Part shown: positions 23,747 to 32,400 of the stretch, one piece after another
Layout: each line of letters starts with the position of its first letter
Numbering within the stretch: the first letter of the stretch is position 1
From: an uncultured Collinsella sp.
GTDB taxonomy: Bacteria; Actinomycetota; Coriobacteriia; Coriobacteriales; Coriobacteriaceae
Reading direction: 5' to 3'
DNA length: 37,137 bases
NCBI GenBank assembly: GCA_902495945.1
Contig: CABUZD010000004.1
Location: 1 to 37,137 of the forward strand
The notes under the pieces: model-generated
Database searches by the model: none
What the model was told of the DNA's origin: nothing
What the model saw: only the letters and a program-made list of their open reading frames with translations
Program-made: the position numbers and the translations under genes

Positions 23747-24826
23747 ATGAAGTTTCTTAAAGACAAACAGACGCGTCACGACTTTGTTACGTATGCCATG
23801 TGCCTTGTGGCGTTCGCCATCGTGTTCTTTATGCAGTCTAACCACATGATCCCGCGTATGATTGCCGGTCAGCTGGTTCCCATCACGGCCTATATCGTCA
23901 TGGCCATCTCCCTTAACCTCGTCGTCGGCATCGCAGGCGACCTGTCGCTGGGCCACGCGGGCTTTATGAGCGTCGGTGCCTACACGGGCATCGTCACCGC
24001 GGTCGCCCTTGAGAGCGCCGTTCCGTCCGATCCGGTGCGCCTTATCATCAGCGTCGTGGTCGGCGCTATCGCCGCTGCCATCTTGGGCTTCTTGATCGGT
24101 ATCCCGGTCCTGCGCCTGAGCGGCGACTATCTGGCCATCGTGACCTTGGCTTTTGGCGAGATTATCAAAGAGATCGTCACCTGCCTCATTGTGGGCGTCG
24201 ACTCCCGCGGCCTGCACGTGATCTTTAACATCACGGGCAACTCTACGATTAACGACCTGCACCTGCTCGAGGACGGCACCGCCATCATCAAGGGCGCGCA
24301 GGGCGCATCGGGCGTGTCGACCTATTCGACCTTCCTTGCCGGCGCCATCCTGGTTATGGTCGCGCTCGTGATTGTACTCAACCTGGTTCGCAGCCGTACC
24401 GGTCGTGCCATTATTGCCGTGCGCGACAACAAGATCGCTGCCGAGTCTGTGGGCATCTCCGTCACCCAGTACCGCATGATCGCCTTCGTGGTTTCCGCTG
24501 CCCTCGCCGGTGCTGCCGGAGCCCTGTTCGGCGGTAATTTCTCGCAGCTTTCTGCCACTAAGTTCGACTTCAATACGTCCATCCTCATTCTGGTGTTCGT
24601 GGTCCTGGGCGGCCTGGGCAACATGCGCGGCTCCGTTATCGCCGCGGCGCTGCTCACGGTGCTCCCCGAGTTGCTCCGTCAGTTCTCGGACTACCGCATG
24701 CTCATCTACGCCATCGTGTTGATCCTGGTCATGGTCTTTACGAACAACCCACAGCTCAAGGCATTCTTCGCACGCATTAAGGACCGCTTTGCTTCCAAGA
24801 AGGAGGTGGCAGCCGATGCCCAGTAA
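23747..24826 (+). CDS. livM: Branched-chain amino acid ABC transporter permease LivM
   Basis: 359 residues from the ATG at 23747 (GGTGAG 4 nt upstream; a GTG at 23738 is a less likely start). It has about nine spans, with the family segments SLNLVVGIAGDLSLGHAGFMSVGAYTG, VTLAFGEIIKEIV and VVLGGLGNMRGSVIAAALL. It is the second permease subunit of the Liv importer. Its last codons overlap the livG start by 11 bp, and the livG ribosome binding site AAGGAGGTG lies within livM. Confidence 0.95.
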   Translation: MKFLKDKQTRHDFVTYAMCLVAFAIVFFMQSNHMIPRMIAGQLVPITAYIVMAISLNLVVGIAGDLSLGHAGFMSVGAYTGIVTAVALESAVPSDPVRLIISVVVGAIAAAILGFLIGIPVLRLSGDYLAIVTLAFGEIIKEIVTCLIVGVDSRGLHVIFNITGNSTINDLHLLEDGTAIIKGAQGASGVSTYSTFLAGAILVMVALVIVLNLVRSRTGRAIIAVRDNKIAAESVGISVTQYRMIAFVVSAALAGAAGALFGGNFSQLSATKFDFNTSILILVFVVLGGLGNMRGSVIAAALLTVLPELLRQFSDYRMLIYAIVLILVMVFTNNPQLKAFFARIKDRFASKKEVAADAQ

Positions 24827-25676
24827 GTTTGAGTTCAACAAGGGCAAGATGGTCCCGTATCCTTCTGGCGCCATCGTTCCCGACCGCGACCTGGGCGAGC
24901 GCCCGGCGCTCGAGTGCATCCACTTGGGCATTGAGTTTGGCGGCCTTAAGGCAGTAGACGACTTTAGCCTAACTATCGGTAAGACCGAGATTGCCGGTCT
25001 GATCGGTCCCAACGGTGCCGGCAAGACCACGGTCTTCAACCTGCTCACCAAGGTGTACCAGCCCACGCACGGCACCATCCTGCTCGACGGCGAGGACACC
25101 TCGGGCAAGTCGGTCTATCAGGTCAACCGCATGGGTATTGCCCGTACGTTCCAGAACATTCGCCTGTTCAACACCATGACGGTTGAGGATAACGTAAAGG
25201 TCGGCCTGCACAACCAGGAGCGCTACTCCGGCTTTGAGGGCGTGCTGCGTCTGCCGACGTACTGGAAGCACGAGAAGGCCGCCCACGAGCGCGCCATGGA
25301 GCTGCTGTCCATTTTTGACATGGAGCACCTGGCAAACGAGCAGGCCGGATCGCTGCCTTACGGCGCTCAGCGTCGTCTGGAGATCGTCCGCGCGCTTGCC
25401 ACCAACCCCAAGCTACTGCTGCTCGACGAGCCTGCCGCTGGCATGAACCCGTCCGAGACCGCGGAGCTTATGGAGAACATCGTCAAGATTCGCGACACCT
25501 TCGGCATCGCCATCATGCTTATCGAGCATGATATGTCGCTCGTTATGAACATCTGCGAGGGTATCTGCGTACTTAACTTTGGCAAGGTCATCGCCAAGGG
25601 CACGGCAGAGGAAATCCAGAACAACGACGCTGTTATCGAGGCATATCTGGGCAAGCAGGACAAGGGGGAGAACTAA
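24816..25676 (+). CDS. livG: Branched-chain amino acid ABC transporter ATPase LivG
   Basis: 286 residues from the ATG at 24816, after AAGGAGGTG inside livM. Residues 1-30 are an extra N-terminal stretch before the ABC domain. Walker A GPNGAGKT is at 64-71, the Walker B LLLLDEPAAGMNP later, and the signature is LPYGAQRRLEIVRAL, a LivG-type variant of LSGGQ. The switch His is in LIEHDM. It supplies ATP hydrolysis with LivF. livF starts directly after its stop. Confidence 0.95.
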   Translation: MPSKFEFNKGKMVPYPSGAIVPDRDLGERPALECIHLGIEFGGLKAVDDFSLTIGKTEIAGLIGPNGAGKTTVFNLLTKVYQPTHGTILLDGEDTSGKSVYQVNRMGIARTFQNIRLFNTMTVEDNVKVGLHNQERYSGFEGVLRLPTYWKHEKAAHERAMELLSIFDMEHLANEQAGSLPYGAQRRLEIVRALATNPKLLLLDEPAAGMNPSETAELMENIVKIRDTFGIAIMLIEHDMSLVMNICEGICVLNFGKVIAKGTAEEIQNNDAVIEAYLGKQDKGEN

Positions 25677-26390
25677 ATGGCAGAGCCGATGCTTTCCGTC
25701 TACAACATCAACGTCTGGTACGGCGCCATCCACGCCATCAAGGACATCTCCTTTAACGTCAACGAGGGTGAGATCGTGGCCTTGATTGGTGCGAACGGTG
25801 CCGGTAAGTCCACGACGCTTAAAACCGTTTCGGGCCTGCTACGTTCCAAGACCGGTTCCATCAAGTTTATGGGCGAGGACATTACCCATACGCCTGCCGA
25901 CAAGCTGGTGGGCAAGGGCCTGGCTCAGGTCCCCGAGGGCCGTCGCGCCTTTTTGCAGATGACGGTCGAGGAGAACCTGGAGATGGGCGCCTACACGCAG
26001 CCCAAGTCCACGGTTGCTCCGGGCCTGGAGCGCGTCTACGAGCAGTTCCCGCGCCTGAAGGAACGCCGTCGCCAGGTCGCCGGCACCCTTTCGGGCGGCG
26101 AGCAGCAGATGCTTGTTATGGGGCGCGCTCTTATGAGTAACCCCAAACTGCTCATGCTCGACGAGCCTTCCATGGGTCTGGCGCCGATTCTGATTGAGCA
26201 GATCTTCCAGATTGTCGAGGACCTGCACAAGGCCGGCACCACGGTGCTTCTGGTCGAGCAGAACGCGCAGATGGCACTTTCCATCGCTACACGCGGCTAT
26301 GTACTCGAGACCGGCAAGATCACCATGACCGGCACCGGCCAAGAACTGCTCCACGACGACAACGTGCGTAAAGCCTACCTGGGCGGTTAG
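25677..26390 (+). CDS. livF: Branched-chain amino acid ABC transporter ATPase LivF
   Basis: 237 residues. The ATG at 25677 abuts the livG stop, with AAGGGGGAG at the end of livG. Walker A GANGAGKS is at 38-45, the signature is LSGGEQQML, Walker B LLMLDEPSMGLAP, and the switch segment LVEQNA. Length and sequence are standard for LivF. It is the last gene of livKHMGF and is followed by a 12-bp hairpin. Confidence 0.96.
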   Translation: MAEPMLSVYNINVWYGAIHAIKDISFNVNEGEIVALIGANGAGKSTTLKTVSGLLRSKTGSIKFMGEDITHTPADKLVGKGLAQVPEGRRAFLQMTVEENLEMGAYTQPKSTVAPGLERVYEQFPRLKERRRQVAGTLSGGEQQMLVMGRALMSNPKLLMLDEPSMGLAPILIEQIFQIVEDLHKAGTTVLLVEQNAQMALSIATRGYVLETGKITMTGTGQELLHDDNVRKAYLGG

Positions 26391-26393
26391 ATA

Positions 26394-26421
26394 GTTACGG
26401 CGTTTTTCCAAACGCCGTAAC
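26394..26421 (+). terminator. Hairpin right after livF
   Basis: GTTACGGCGTTT (26394-26405) and AAACGCCGTAAC (26410-26421) pair perfectly over 12 bp with a TTCC loop, 3 bp after the livF stop. A downstream T-tract is missing, so termination efficiency is doubtful and it may instead protect the 3' end. Confidence 0.6.
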
Positions 26422-26434
26422 CAGCCGACGCTGC

Positions 26435-26533
26435 AAGCCCGCCAGAGCGGCAATCTGCCTTTCAACTTCGGCGGCATGACCAGAAGGTCAATGCCGCCTC
26501 GTTTCAAGGCACCTTGCTCGCTCTGGCGGGCTT
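26435..26533. repeat. 99-nt extended palindrome, candidate structured RNA or repeat
   Basis: The outer arms AAGCCCGCCAGAGCG (26435-26449) and CGCTCTGGCGGGCTT (26519-26533) pair perfectly. Inside, GCAA/TTGC, TGCCTT/AAGGCA, GGCGGCAT/ATGCCGCC (26470-26477 with 26491-26498) and GACC/GGTC continue one long rod closed by an AGAA loop. Small internal loops separate the helices. It has no reading frame of note. The 3' end GGGCTTTCG is only slightly U-rich. It could be a dispersed repeat, a small RNA, or part of a complex terminator. Confidence 0.6.
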
Positions 26534-26589
26534 TCGCTGTCGTTGCCAAAACATCGGCGTTGTGGCAGATGCCAACGACTACCCCCTTT

Positions 26590-26658
26590 AAGTTGCGGTG
26601 GAATAGGGACTAAATGGGAACCTCAGAGGCCAAAACAGTCCCTATTCCACCGCAACTT
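26590..26658. repeat. Perfect 22-bp inverted repeat with 25-nt loop
   Basis: Arms at 26590-26611 (starting AAGTTGCGGTGG and ending GGGACT) and 26637-26658 are exact reverse complements. The 25-nt loop contains GGGAACCTCAGAGG. It lies 57 bp upstream of cutC, with no terminator-like T-run. Such long exact arms suggest a mobile or dispersed element (REP/MITE-like) rather than a simple terminator. Confidence 0.85.
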
Positions 26659-26714
26659 CATGGGGGCGTGCGACAATGCCCATCGGAAAACGTTTGTCAT
26701 CTGGGGGTCTATCT

Positions 26715-27392
26715 ATGCTGTACGAGTTTTGTGCCGAGAACTTTGAGCGAGTGCCGGCGGCTATCGATGCCGGTGCAAGGCGTATCGAACTTTGTGACAA
26801 CCTTGCCGTCGGTGGTACTACGCCCTCGGCTGGCGTTATCAGCGCTACGGTCAGCTATGCTCACGAGCATGACGCGCGAGTGATGTGCATGATCCGTCCG
26901 CGTGGCGGCGACTTTCACTACAACCAGGACGAGCTGCGCATGATGGAGGTGGATTTGGGCCTTGCCGTGAGTGCGGGCGTCGACGGCTTGGTCTTTGGCT
27001 GCTGCAAACCCTGCGCTGGCGGATGGGCGCTCGACGAACTCACCCTCGGCGCCCTCGTTATAGCTACGGGCTGCGCGACCGAGGAGTGCAAGCGTGAGCC
27101 CATCGACATCACCTTCCACATGGCCTTTGATCAGCTCTCGCTCGAGGCTCAGATCGATGCCGTCGACACACTCGCCGACTGCGGCATCACGCGCATCCTG
27201 ACGCATGGTGGTGCTGCCGGAACGCCGATCGATGACAACCTGGAGCACCTGTCGCGTCTTATCGAGTATGCGGGCGACCGCCTGACCATTCTTCCCGGCG
27301 GCGGCATTTCTACGGCCAACCGCGATACCGTGGCGGTGGCATTGGGCGTCTCCGAGCTCCATGGCACCAAGATCGTGCCGCTGGAGGTGTAA
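26715..27392 (+). CDS. cutC: CutC family protein
   Basis: 225 residues from the ATG at 26715, with GGGGG 7 nt upstream; a longer frame from 26676 lacks a ribosome binding site. It is a TIM-barrel protein of the CutC family: EFCAENFERVPAAIDAGARRIELCDNLAVGGTTPS at the start, MIRPRGGDFHY, TFHMAFD, ILTHGGA and ILPGGGI. CutC was named for copper tolerance in E. coli, but its biochemical activity is unsettled. Here it has no copper genes around it. The gene for a GalT/HIT-like protein follows after 3 bp, with its ribosome binding site inside the cutC end, so the two are one operon. Confidence 0.92.
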   Translation: MLYEFCAENFERVPAAIDAGARRIELCDNLAVGGTTPSAGVISATVSYAHEHDARVMCMIRPRGGDFHYNQDELRMMEVDLGLAVSAGVDGLVFGCCKPCAGGWALDELTLGALVIATGCATEECKREPIDITFHMAFDQLSLEAQIDAVDTLADCGITRILTHGGAAGTPIDDNLEHLSRLIEYAGDRLTILPGGGISTANRDTVAVALGVSELHGTKIVPLEV

Positions 27393-27395
27393 TTC

Positions 27396-28193
27396 GTGGC
27401 GCTGGTATTTGACGTTCAGCAGGCGAATGGTAAGCCCGACGACAATCGTCGTCCCGGCACCGCGTGCCCCTTTTGCGATGCAGAAGGGCTCACCGACATC
27501 ATTCGCCGTGATGGCGATTGCATTTGGCTCGATAACAAGTTCAAGACCTTGCGCGCCACCCGTCAAACCGTGTTGATTGAATCGGCCGATCACAATGCCG
27601 ACCTGGTGACCTATGAGCCGGATGAACTCCACCATGTGATGAGGTTTGCCCTGGGTTGCTGGCAGCAGATGATCGATTCACGGCAGTATCGAAGCGTGCT
27701 GATGTACAAGAACAAGGGTCCGCTCTCGGGCGGTAGTCTCGTTCATCCGCACATGCAGATTGTGGGTCTGGAGCAGGAGGACGGTTATGCTTCGCTGACT
27801 TCCGCCAATTTCGAAGGCATCAATGTCTGGCAACAGGGGAGAATCGCGGTCAACATCTCAACTGAACCGATCATGGGGTTCTTTGAGATCAACGTTTCAG
27901 CCCCGCAGGGAATCGCCGCCAGCGATGACACAAGAGACCAAGCCGAGGCGGATTTCTTCGCCGATGCGATCCAGGTAGCTCTGCGCTATATCCTGAACGA
28001 GCACCACGGTGGTCGCGCAGAGTCGTACAACCTGTTCTTCTATCACCTGGGCGGTCGGACCATTGCCAAGGCGCTGCCGCGTTGGGTGGTTTCGCCCTAC
28101 TTTGTCGGTTATCGTTTGGCCCAGGTCAATGCCGAGACAACGCTCGATATCGATGCTGAGCGCCTGCGTGCGCATCTGGAAACGCTCGTATAG
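27396..28193 (+). CDS. DUF4931 GalT/HIT-superfamily protein
   Basis: 265 residues from a GTG at 27396, with GGAGGTG 7 nt upstream. It resembles galactose-1-phosphate uridylyltransferase-like DUF4931 proteins: CPFC at 24-27 (half of a possible metal site) and the nucleotidyl-transfer triad HPHMQ at 117-121, like HxHxQ of the GalT/HIT fold. Such proteins transfer or hydrolyse nucleotide-linked phosphates; the actual substrate is unknown. No galK or galE is near. It is co-transcribed with cutC and converges on a transporter gene 30 bp away, with no visible terminator between. Confidence 0.8.
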   Translation: MALVFDVQQANGKPDDNRRPGTACPFCDAEGLTDIIRRDGDCIWLDNKFKTLRATRQTVLIESADHNADLVTYEPDELHHVMRFALGCWQQMIDSRQYRSVLMYKNKGPLSGGSLVHPHMQIVGLEQEDGYASLTSANFEGINVWQQGRIAVNISTEPIMGFFEINVSAPQGIAASDDTRDQAEADFFADAIQVALRYILNEHHGGRAESYNLFFYHLGGRTIAKALPRWVVSPYFVGYRLAQVNAETTLDIDAERLRAHLETLV

Positions 28194-28223
28194 CAAGACT
28201 AACACCCGTGTAATCCTGACAGT

Positions 28224-29222
28224 CTAGCGAGCCATGGCGTCGCGGCCGGCCTCGACCCGCTTGCGCTGGGCGGCGCGCTCCTCGCCGGTCAGACGCTCAA
28301 AGAGATGCCCGACAAGCGAGGCGAGTATCTGCTGAAACAGCGTTCCGCACATGACGGGAAACACGACTTCGCCTGGAAAGTACTGCGTGGCGATGACGGC
28401 GCCTGAAGAGATGTTACGCATGCCGCAGGTAAAGCACATGGTAGTTGTCTCGCTATATGGCAGATGCAGTGCACGGGCGACCAGAAAACCGATGACAAAG
28501 CCGCTGATGGCGAAGGTCAAAATAAAGAGGGCGACTTCTAGGCGCACCGCGTTCATGTGCAGCACGTACTCGCTCATGGCGGTGGAGTTGGAGGCGATAA
28601 CGCCCATCATCATGAACTTGCAGGCGGGCGAGAGCGCGGGGGAGAGCTTCTCGTGTCCCCATCCACGTGTGAGCTCGTTGATCACGATGCCGAGCACGGC
28701 GGGGATGGCGATCATAAAGGCCATGTCCTGCATCATGCTCGGCACATCGATCGAGACGGTGGCACCCAGCAAGAGCTTCAGCGTGAGCGGAATCGTCACA
28801 GGCGAGATAACCGAGGACGTCAGGATGATGGTGAGCGCGAGCGGGCCGTTGCCGCCGAACATGCTAATCCACATAAAGGCAGTGACCGCCACGGGTACGC
28901 TGTACTCGAGCACGATGCCGCAGACAAGGTTGGGATTGGAGCTAAAGAACAGCGATCCCATGGCATAGGCTGCTATGGGAATAAGCACCGCCGAGACGAG
29001 CAGCGCCAAAATCAGGTGCAGGGGACGGTGGAACACCTCGGCTACCTGGTGAAAGGTGTTGCTGAGCGCTCCTTGGAACGTCATAAAGGCAAACAAGGTG
29101 GGAACGATGGGCTTGAGAACGCCGACCTGTTGAGGAAAGAGCACGCCGAGCGCCACGCAAATCGGAACGATGATCTGCATGTGCCCCGCGAGAAATTTGC
29201 CCAGTCCAACCCATTGCTTCAT
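28224..29222 (-). CDS. Bile acid:sodium symporter (BASS) family transporter
   Basis: 332 residues from the ATG at 29222 (AAGAG upstream). About ten membrane spans, with family segments PTLFAFMTFQGAL, VLEYSVPVAVTAF, IILTSSVISPVTIP and CFTCGMRNISSGAVIA, the last being the conserved crossover region. Bacterial BASS members carry bile acids, pantoate, pyruvate or other organic anions with sodium, and the substrate cannot be deduced here. It is a single minus-strand gene convergent with the cutC pair and divergent from the recJ block. Confidence 0.88.
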   Translation of the reverse strand: MKQWVGLGKFLAGHMQIIVPICVALGVLFPQQVGVLKPIVPTLFAFMTFQGALSNTFHQVAEVFHRPLHLILALLVSAVLIPIAAYAMGSLFFSSNPNLVCGIVLEYSVPVAVTAFMWISMFGGNGPLALTIILTSSVISPVTIPLTLKLLLGATVSIDVPSMMQDMAFMIAIPAVLGIVINELTRGWGHEKLSPALSPACKFMMMGVIASNSTAMSEYVLHMNAVRLEVALFILTFAISGFVIGFLVARALHLPYSETTTMCFTCGMRNISSGAVIATQYFPGEVVFPVMCGTLFQQILASLVGHLFERLTGEERAAQRKRVEAGRDAMAR

Positions 29223-29362
29223 AGGCTCTTGTGACTCCCTTTGCTCGTGAATCCGTTTTGAATGGATATGCTAGACGCTCGCATGCGTCCGTGTGGCTGA
29301 AACGCTCGAATATTTCGAGGCTATTACCGCCCTCGTTTATCGAAACCACGGCGTGCTGGACG

Positions 29363-29389
29363 TTGTGCGTCCGCACTGCACGGTATAAT
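29363..29389 (+). promoter_or_regulatory. Candidate promoter for the recJ-relA block
   Basis: A perfect TATAAT at 29384-29389 is preceded by TTGTGC at 29363-29368 with 15-bp spacing, slightly short. It lies 109 bp upstream of the RecJ-helicase start and is the best -10 box in the gap. Nothing else is evident in 29223-29497 except two short palindromes. Confidence 0.5.
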
Positions 29390-29497
29390 AAATCCGTTCA
29401 ACAGATCTGCCTGCCGAAGCGGGCATACACAGAGGACTCATCGCTATGAACCGTGAGAGGTATCGCGGCGACCTGCCCCTATCGGGGGTGGGCGCCT

Positions 29498-32400
29498 ATG
29501 TCATCGCTTAAGACGACGCATCGCTGGGCGGTCGCTCAGCAAAACCCCGAGCTCGAAAAGGAGCTTTCGGCTGGCCTGGGCATACCCGGGCTGGTGGCGC
29601 GCATTATGGTTGCGCACGGCATTACATCCATCGAGGAAGGCCAGCTGTTTTTGACGCCTTCGCTCGATCGCGACTGGGCGGACCCACTCGTTATTCCGGG
29701 CATGGTGATCGTCGCCGACCGCGTTGAGTGTGCTATTCGCAGCCACGAGCGTATCGCCGTCTTTGGCGATTTTGACGTCGACGGCATTACGTCGACCTGC
29801 CTGTTGACCGAGGCGCTGCGCGCGTTTGGTGCCGATGTCACGCCGTTTATTCCACATCGCTTTGACGAGGGCTACGGTCTTTCGCGCGCGGCGCTCGACC
29901 GCGTTAACGAGCTCGCTCGCCCCCAGCTGATCGTGACCGTCGATAACGGCATTGCCGCCAAGGAAGAGGTCTCCTATCTGGAGAGCCTGGGGATCGATTT
30001 GGTGGTCACGGACCATCACGAGCCCTCCGACCAGGTGCCGCAGGGCGTGCCCCTGACCGACCCCAAGCTCGAGGACGAGGGTCCCTCGCGCGAGCTTGCC
30101 GGTGCCGGCGTGGCACTCAAGCTGGTGCAGGTCCTGGGCGAGCGTCTGGGCAAGCCGTCGTATTGGCGTTCGCTGATCGAGGTCGCGGCGCTGGGCACCG
30201 TGTCCGACATGATGCCGCTCACGCCCGAGAATCGCGCACTGGTCGCCGAGGGCATCCAGCAGATGCGCGTGACGGCCCGTCCCGGCTATATCGCGCTTGC
30301 CGCACTTGCCAAGGCCGATCTTTCTACCATTACGGCCGACGGCCTGTCATTCTCGCTCATCCCCCGCTTAAACGCTGCCGGTCGCATGGCCGATCCCAAG
30401 CTGGCGCTCGATCTGCTGCTTGCCCGCAATCCCATCGAAGCAAGCGCACTGGCGGCTGAGCTCGAGGAAATCAACCGCCAGCGCCGTGAGATCGAGGCGG
30501 AGCTCACGCGCGATGCCATGGCAAAGGTCGAGGAGACCTATGACGGCGGACGCGCGATCGTCGTGGGCGGCGAAGGCTGGCACGAGGGCGTCAAGGGCAT
30601 CGTGGCAAGCCGTCTGACCAACCGCTACCACGTGCCGGCGCTGCTGTTCTCGATCGAGGACGGTATCGCGCGCGGCTCTGGTCGCTCGGTGGGCAAAGTC
30701 AACCTGTTTGACGCCGTCGAGCGCTGTTCCGACCTGCTGATTCGTCGCGGCGGACATGCCGGTGCGGTGGGTGTGACCATCGAGGCATCCAAGCTCGATG
30801 AATTCCGTCGTCGCCTTTCCGCCGTGCTATCGGAGATTCCCGCCGAGGACTTTGAAGACATCGACGAGGTTGCCGCCACGGTCGACCTTTCCGAGCTGAA
30901 TATCGAGACTATAGAGCAGATTTCCCGTCTTGAGCCGTTTGGCCAGGGCAACAAGGTGCCGCTGCTGGCTGCCGAGGGCGTGACGATGTGTGATCGCGCC
31001 GTGGTGGGCAAAACCGGTGAGCACATGCGCTTTGTGGCGACCGATGGCGCCGCGAGTGTGCCGGCCATTATGTTCCGCGTGCCGCAAATCGATAAGCTCA
31101 TCAACTGCGATAGCGCTGTCGACTTGGTGTTCGAGGCCGTTGCCGAGCATTGGCAGGGTCGTGTGAAGCCCAAGCTCATGGTCAAGGATGTTCTGGTCCG
31201 CGATACCACGCTGCCCAGCGTCGACGATCCGGCATGCGAGCTTCGTCGTGGCGTGCAGCCGACGGATTCCGGCCTGCGCCTGGAGTCGCGCAAGCGCGAG
31301 ACGCTCGCCCAGCTTTCCTATACCGAGCTCACGCGCTCGCTTATCCATAGCTTTATCGGATCGAACCAGCCGCACCGCGCGCAGGCTGAGGCGCTCGACG
31401 CCTTGGCCGATCACCAGAGTGTCTTGGCGGTTATGGGAACGGGCCGCGGCAAGTCGCTCATCTTCCATGTGCATGCCGCGCGTGAGGCGGTGCTTCGCGG
31501 ACGTGCGAGCATCTTTGTCTATCCGCTGCGTGCGCTTGTTGCCGACCAGGCCTATCACCTCTCGTCGACGATGGCATCGCTTGGCATTGGCGTTGGCGTG
31601 CTGACCGGCGAGACCGTGGAGGCCGCACGCGATGACGTGTTCGCCGGCCTAGCTTCGGGCCGCACCGGTATCGTGCTCACGACGCCCGAGTTCCTATCTA
31701 TCCACCGTGACCGCTTCGCGCGTTCGGGCCGCATCGGCTTTGTCGTTATCGATGAGGCGCATCATGCCGGTCTTGCCAAGGGCGGCGACCGCAGCGCCTA
31801 TCTTGACATGCCCGATATCCTCAAAGCTCTGGGCGACCCGGTCGTTATGGCTGCGACGGCCACCGCGACGGCTCCGGTCGTGGCCGAGCTTGCCCGCATG
31901 CTTCCGATCACTCACACGGTGGTCGACGAGACGGTGCGCGAGAACCTGCAGCTCGAGGACGACCGAGATCTTGCGAGCCGCGAGAACCGTTTGGTGTCGA
32001 TCGTGGCGACGGGGGAGAAGACCGTCATTTACGTCAATTCGCGCGACCAGTCCGTGGCGCTCGCCAAGACGTTGCGCAAGCGTGTGCCCGATTGCGCAAC
32101 CCATATCGCGTTCTATAACGCGGGGCTTGCGCGTTCCGATCGCCGTCGCGTGGAGGAAGCATTCCGAGACGGCAGCCTCAGCTGCATCGTCTCGACATCT
32201 GCCTTTGGCGAGGGCGTCAACCTGCCCGATATCCGCCATGTCGTGCTCTATCACATGCCGTTTGGCGGCATTGAGTTTAACCAGATGAGCGGCCGTGCCG
32301 GTCGCGATGGCCAGCCCGCCGTGATCCACCTGCTCTATTCGTCGCGCGATGCCCGCATTAACGAGCGCCTGCTCGACTGCTACGCACCCGAGCGCGACGA

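Noticed and set aside
22832..25108. A 758-codon minus-strand frame across livH, livM and livG
   Set aside because: It is antisense to three well-supported genes, and is highly charged and low in complexity, so it is a shadow frame.
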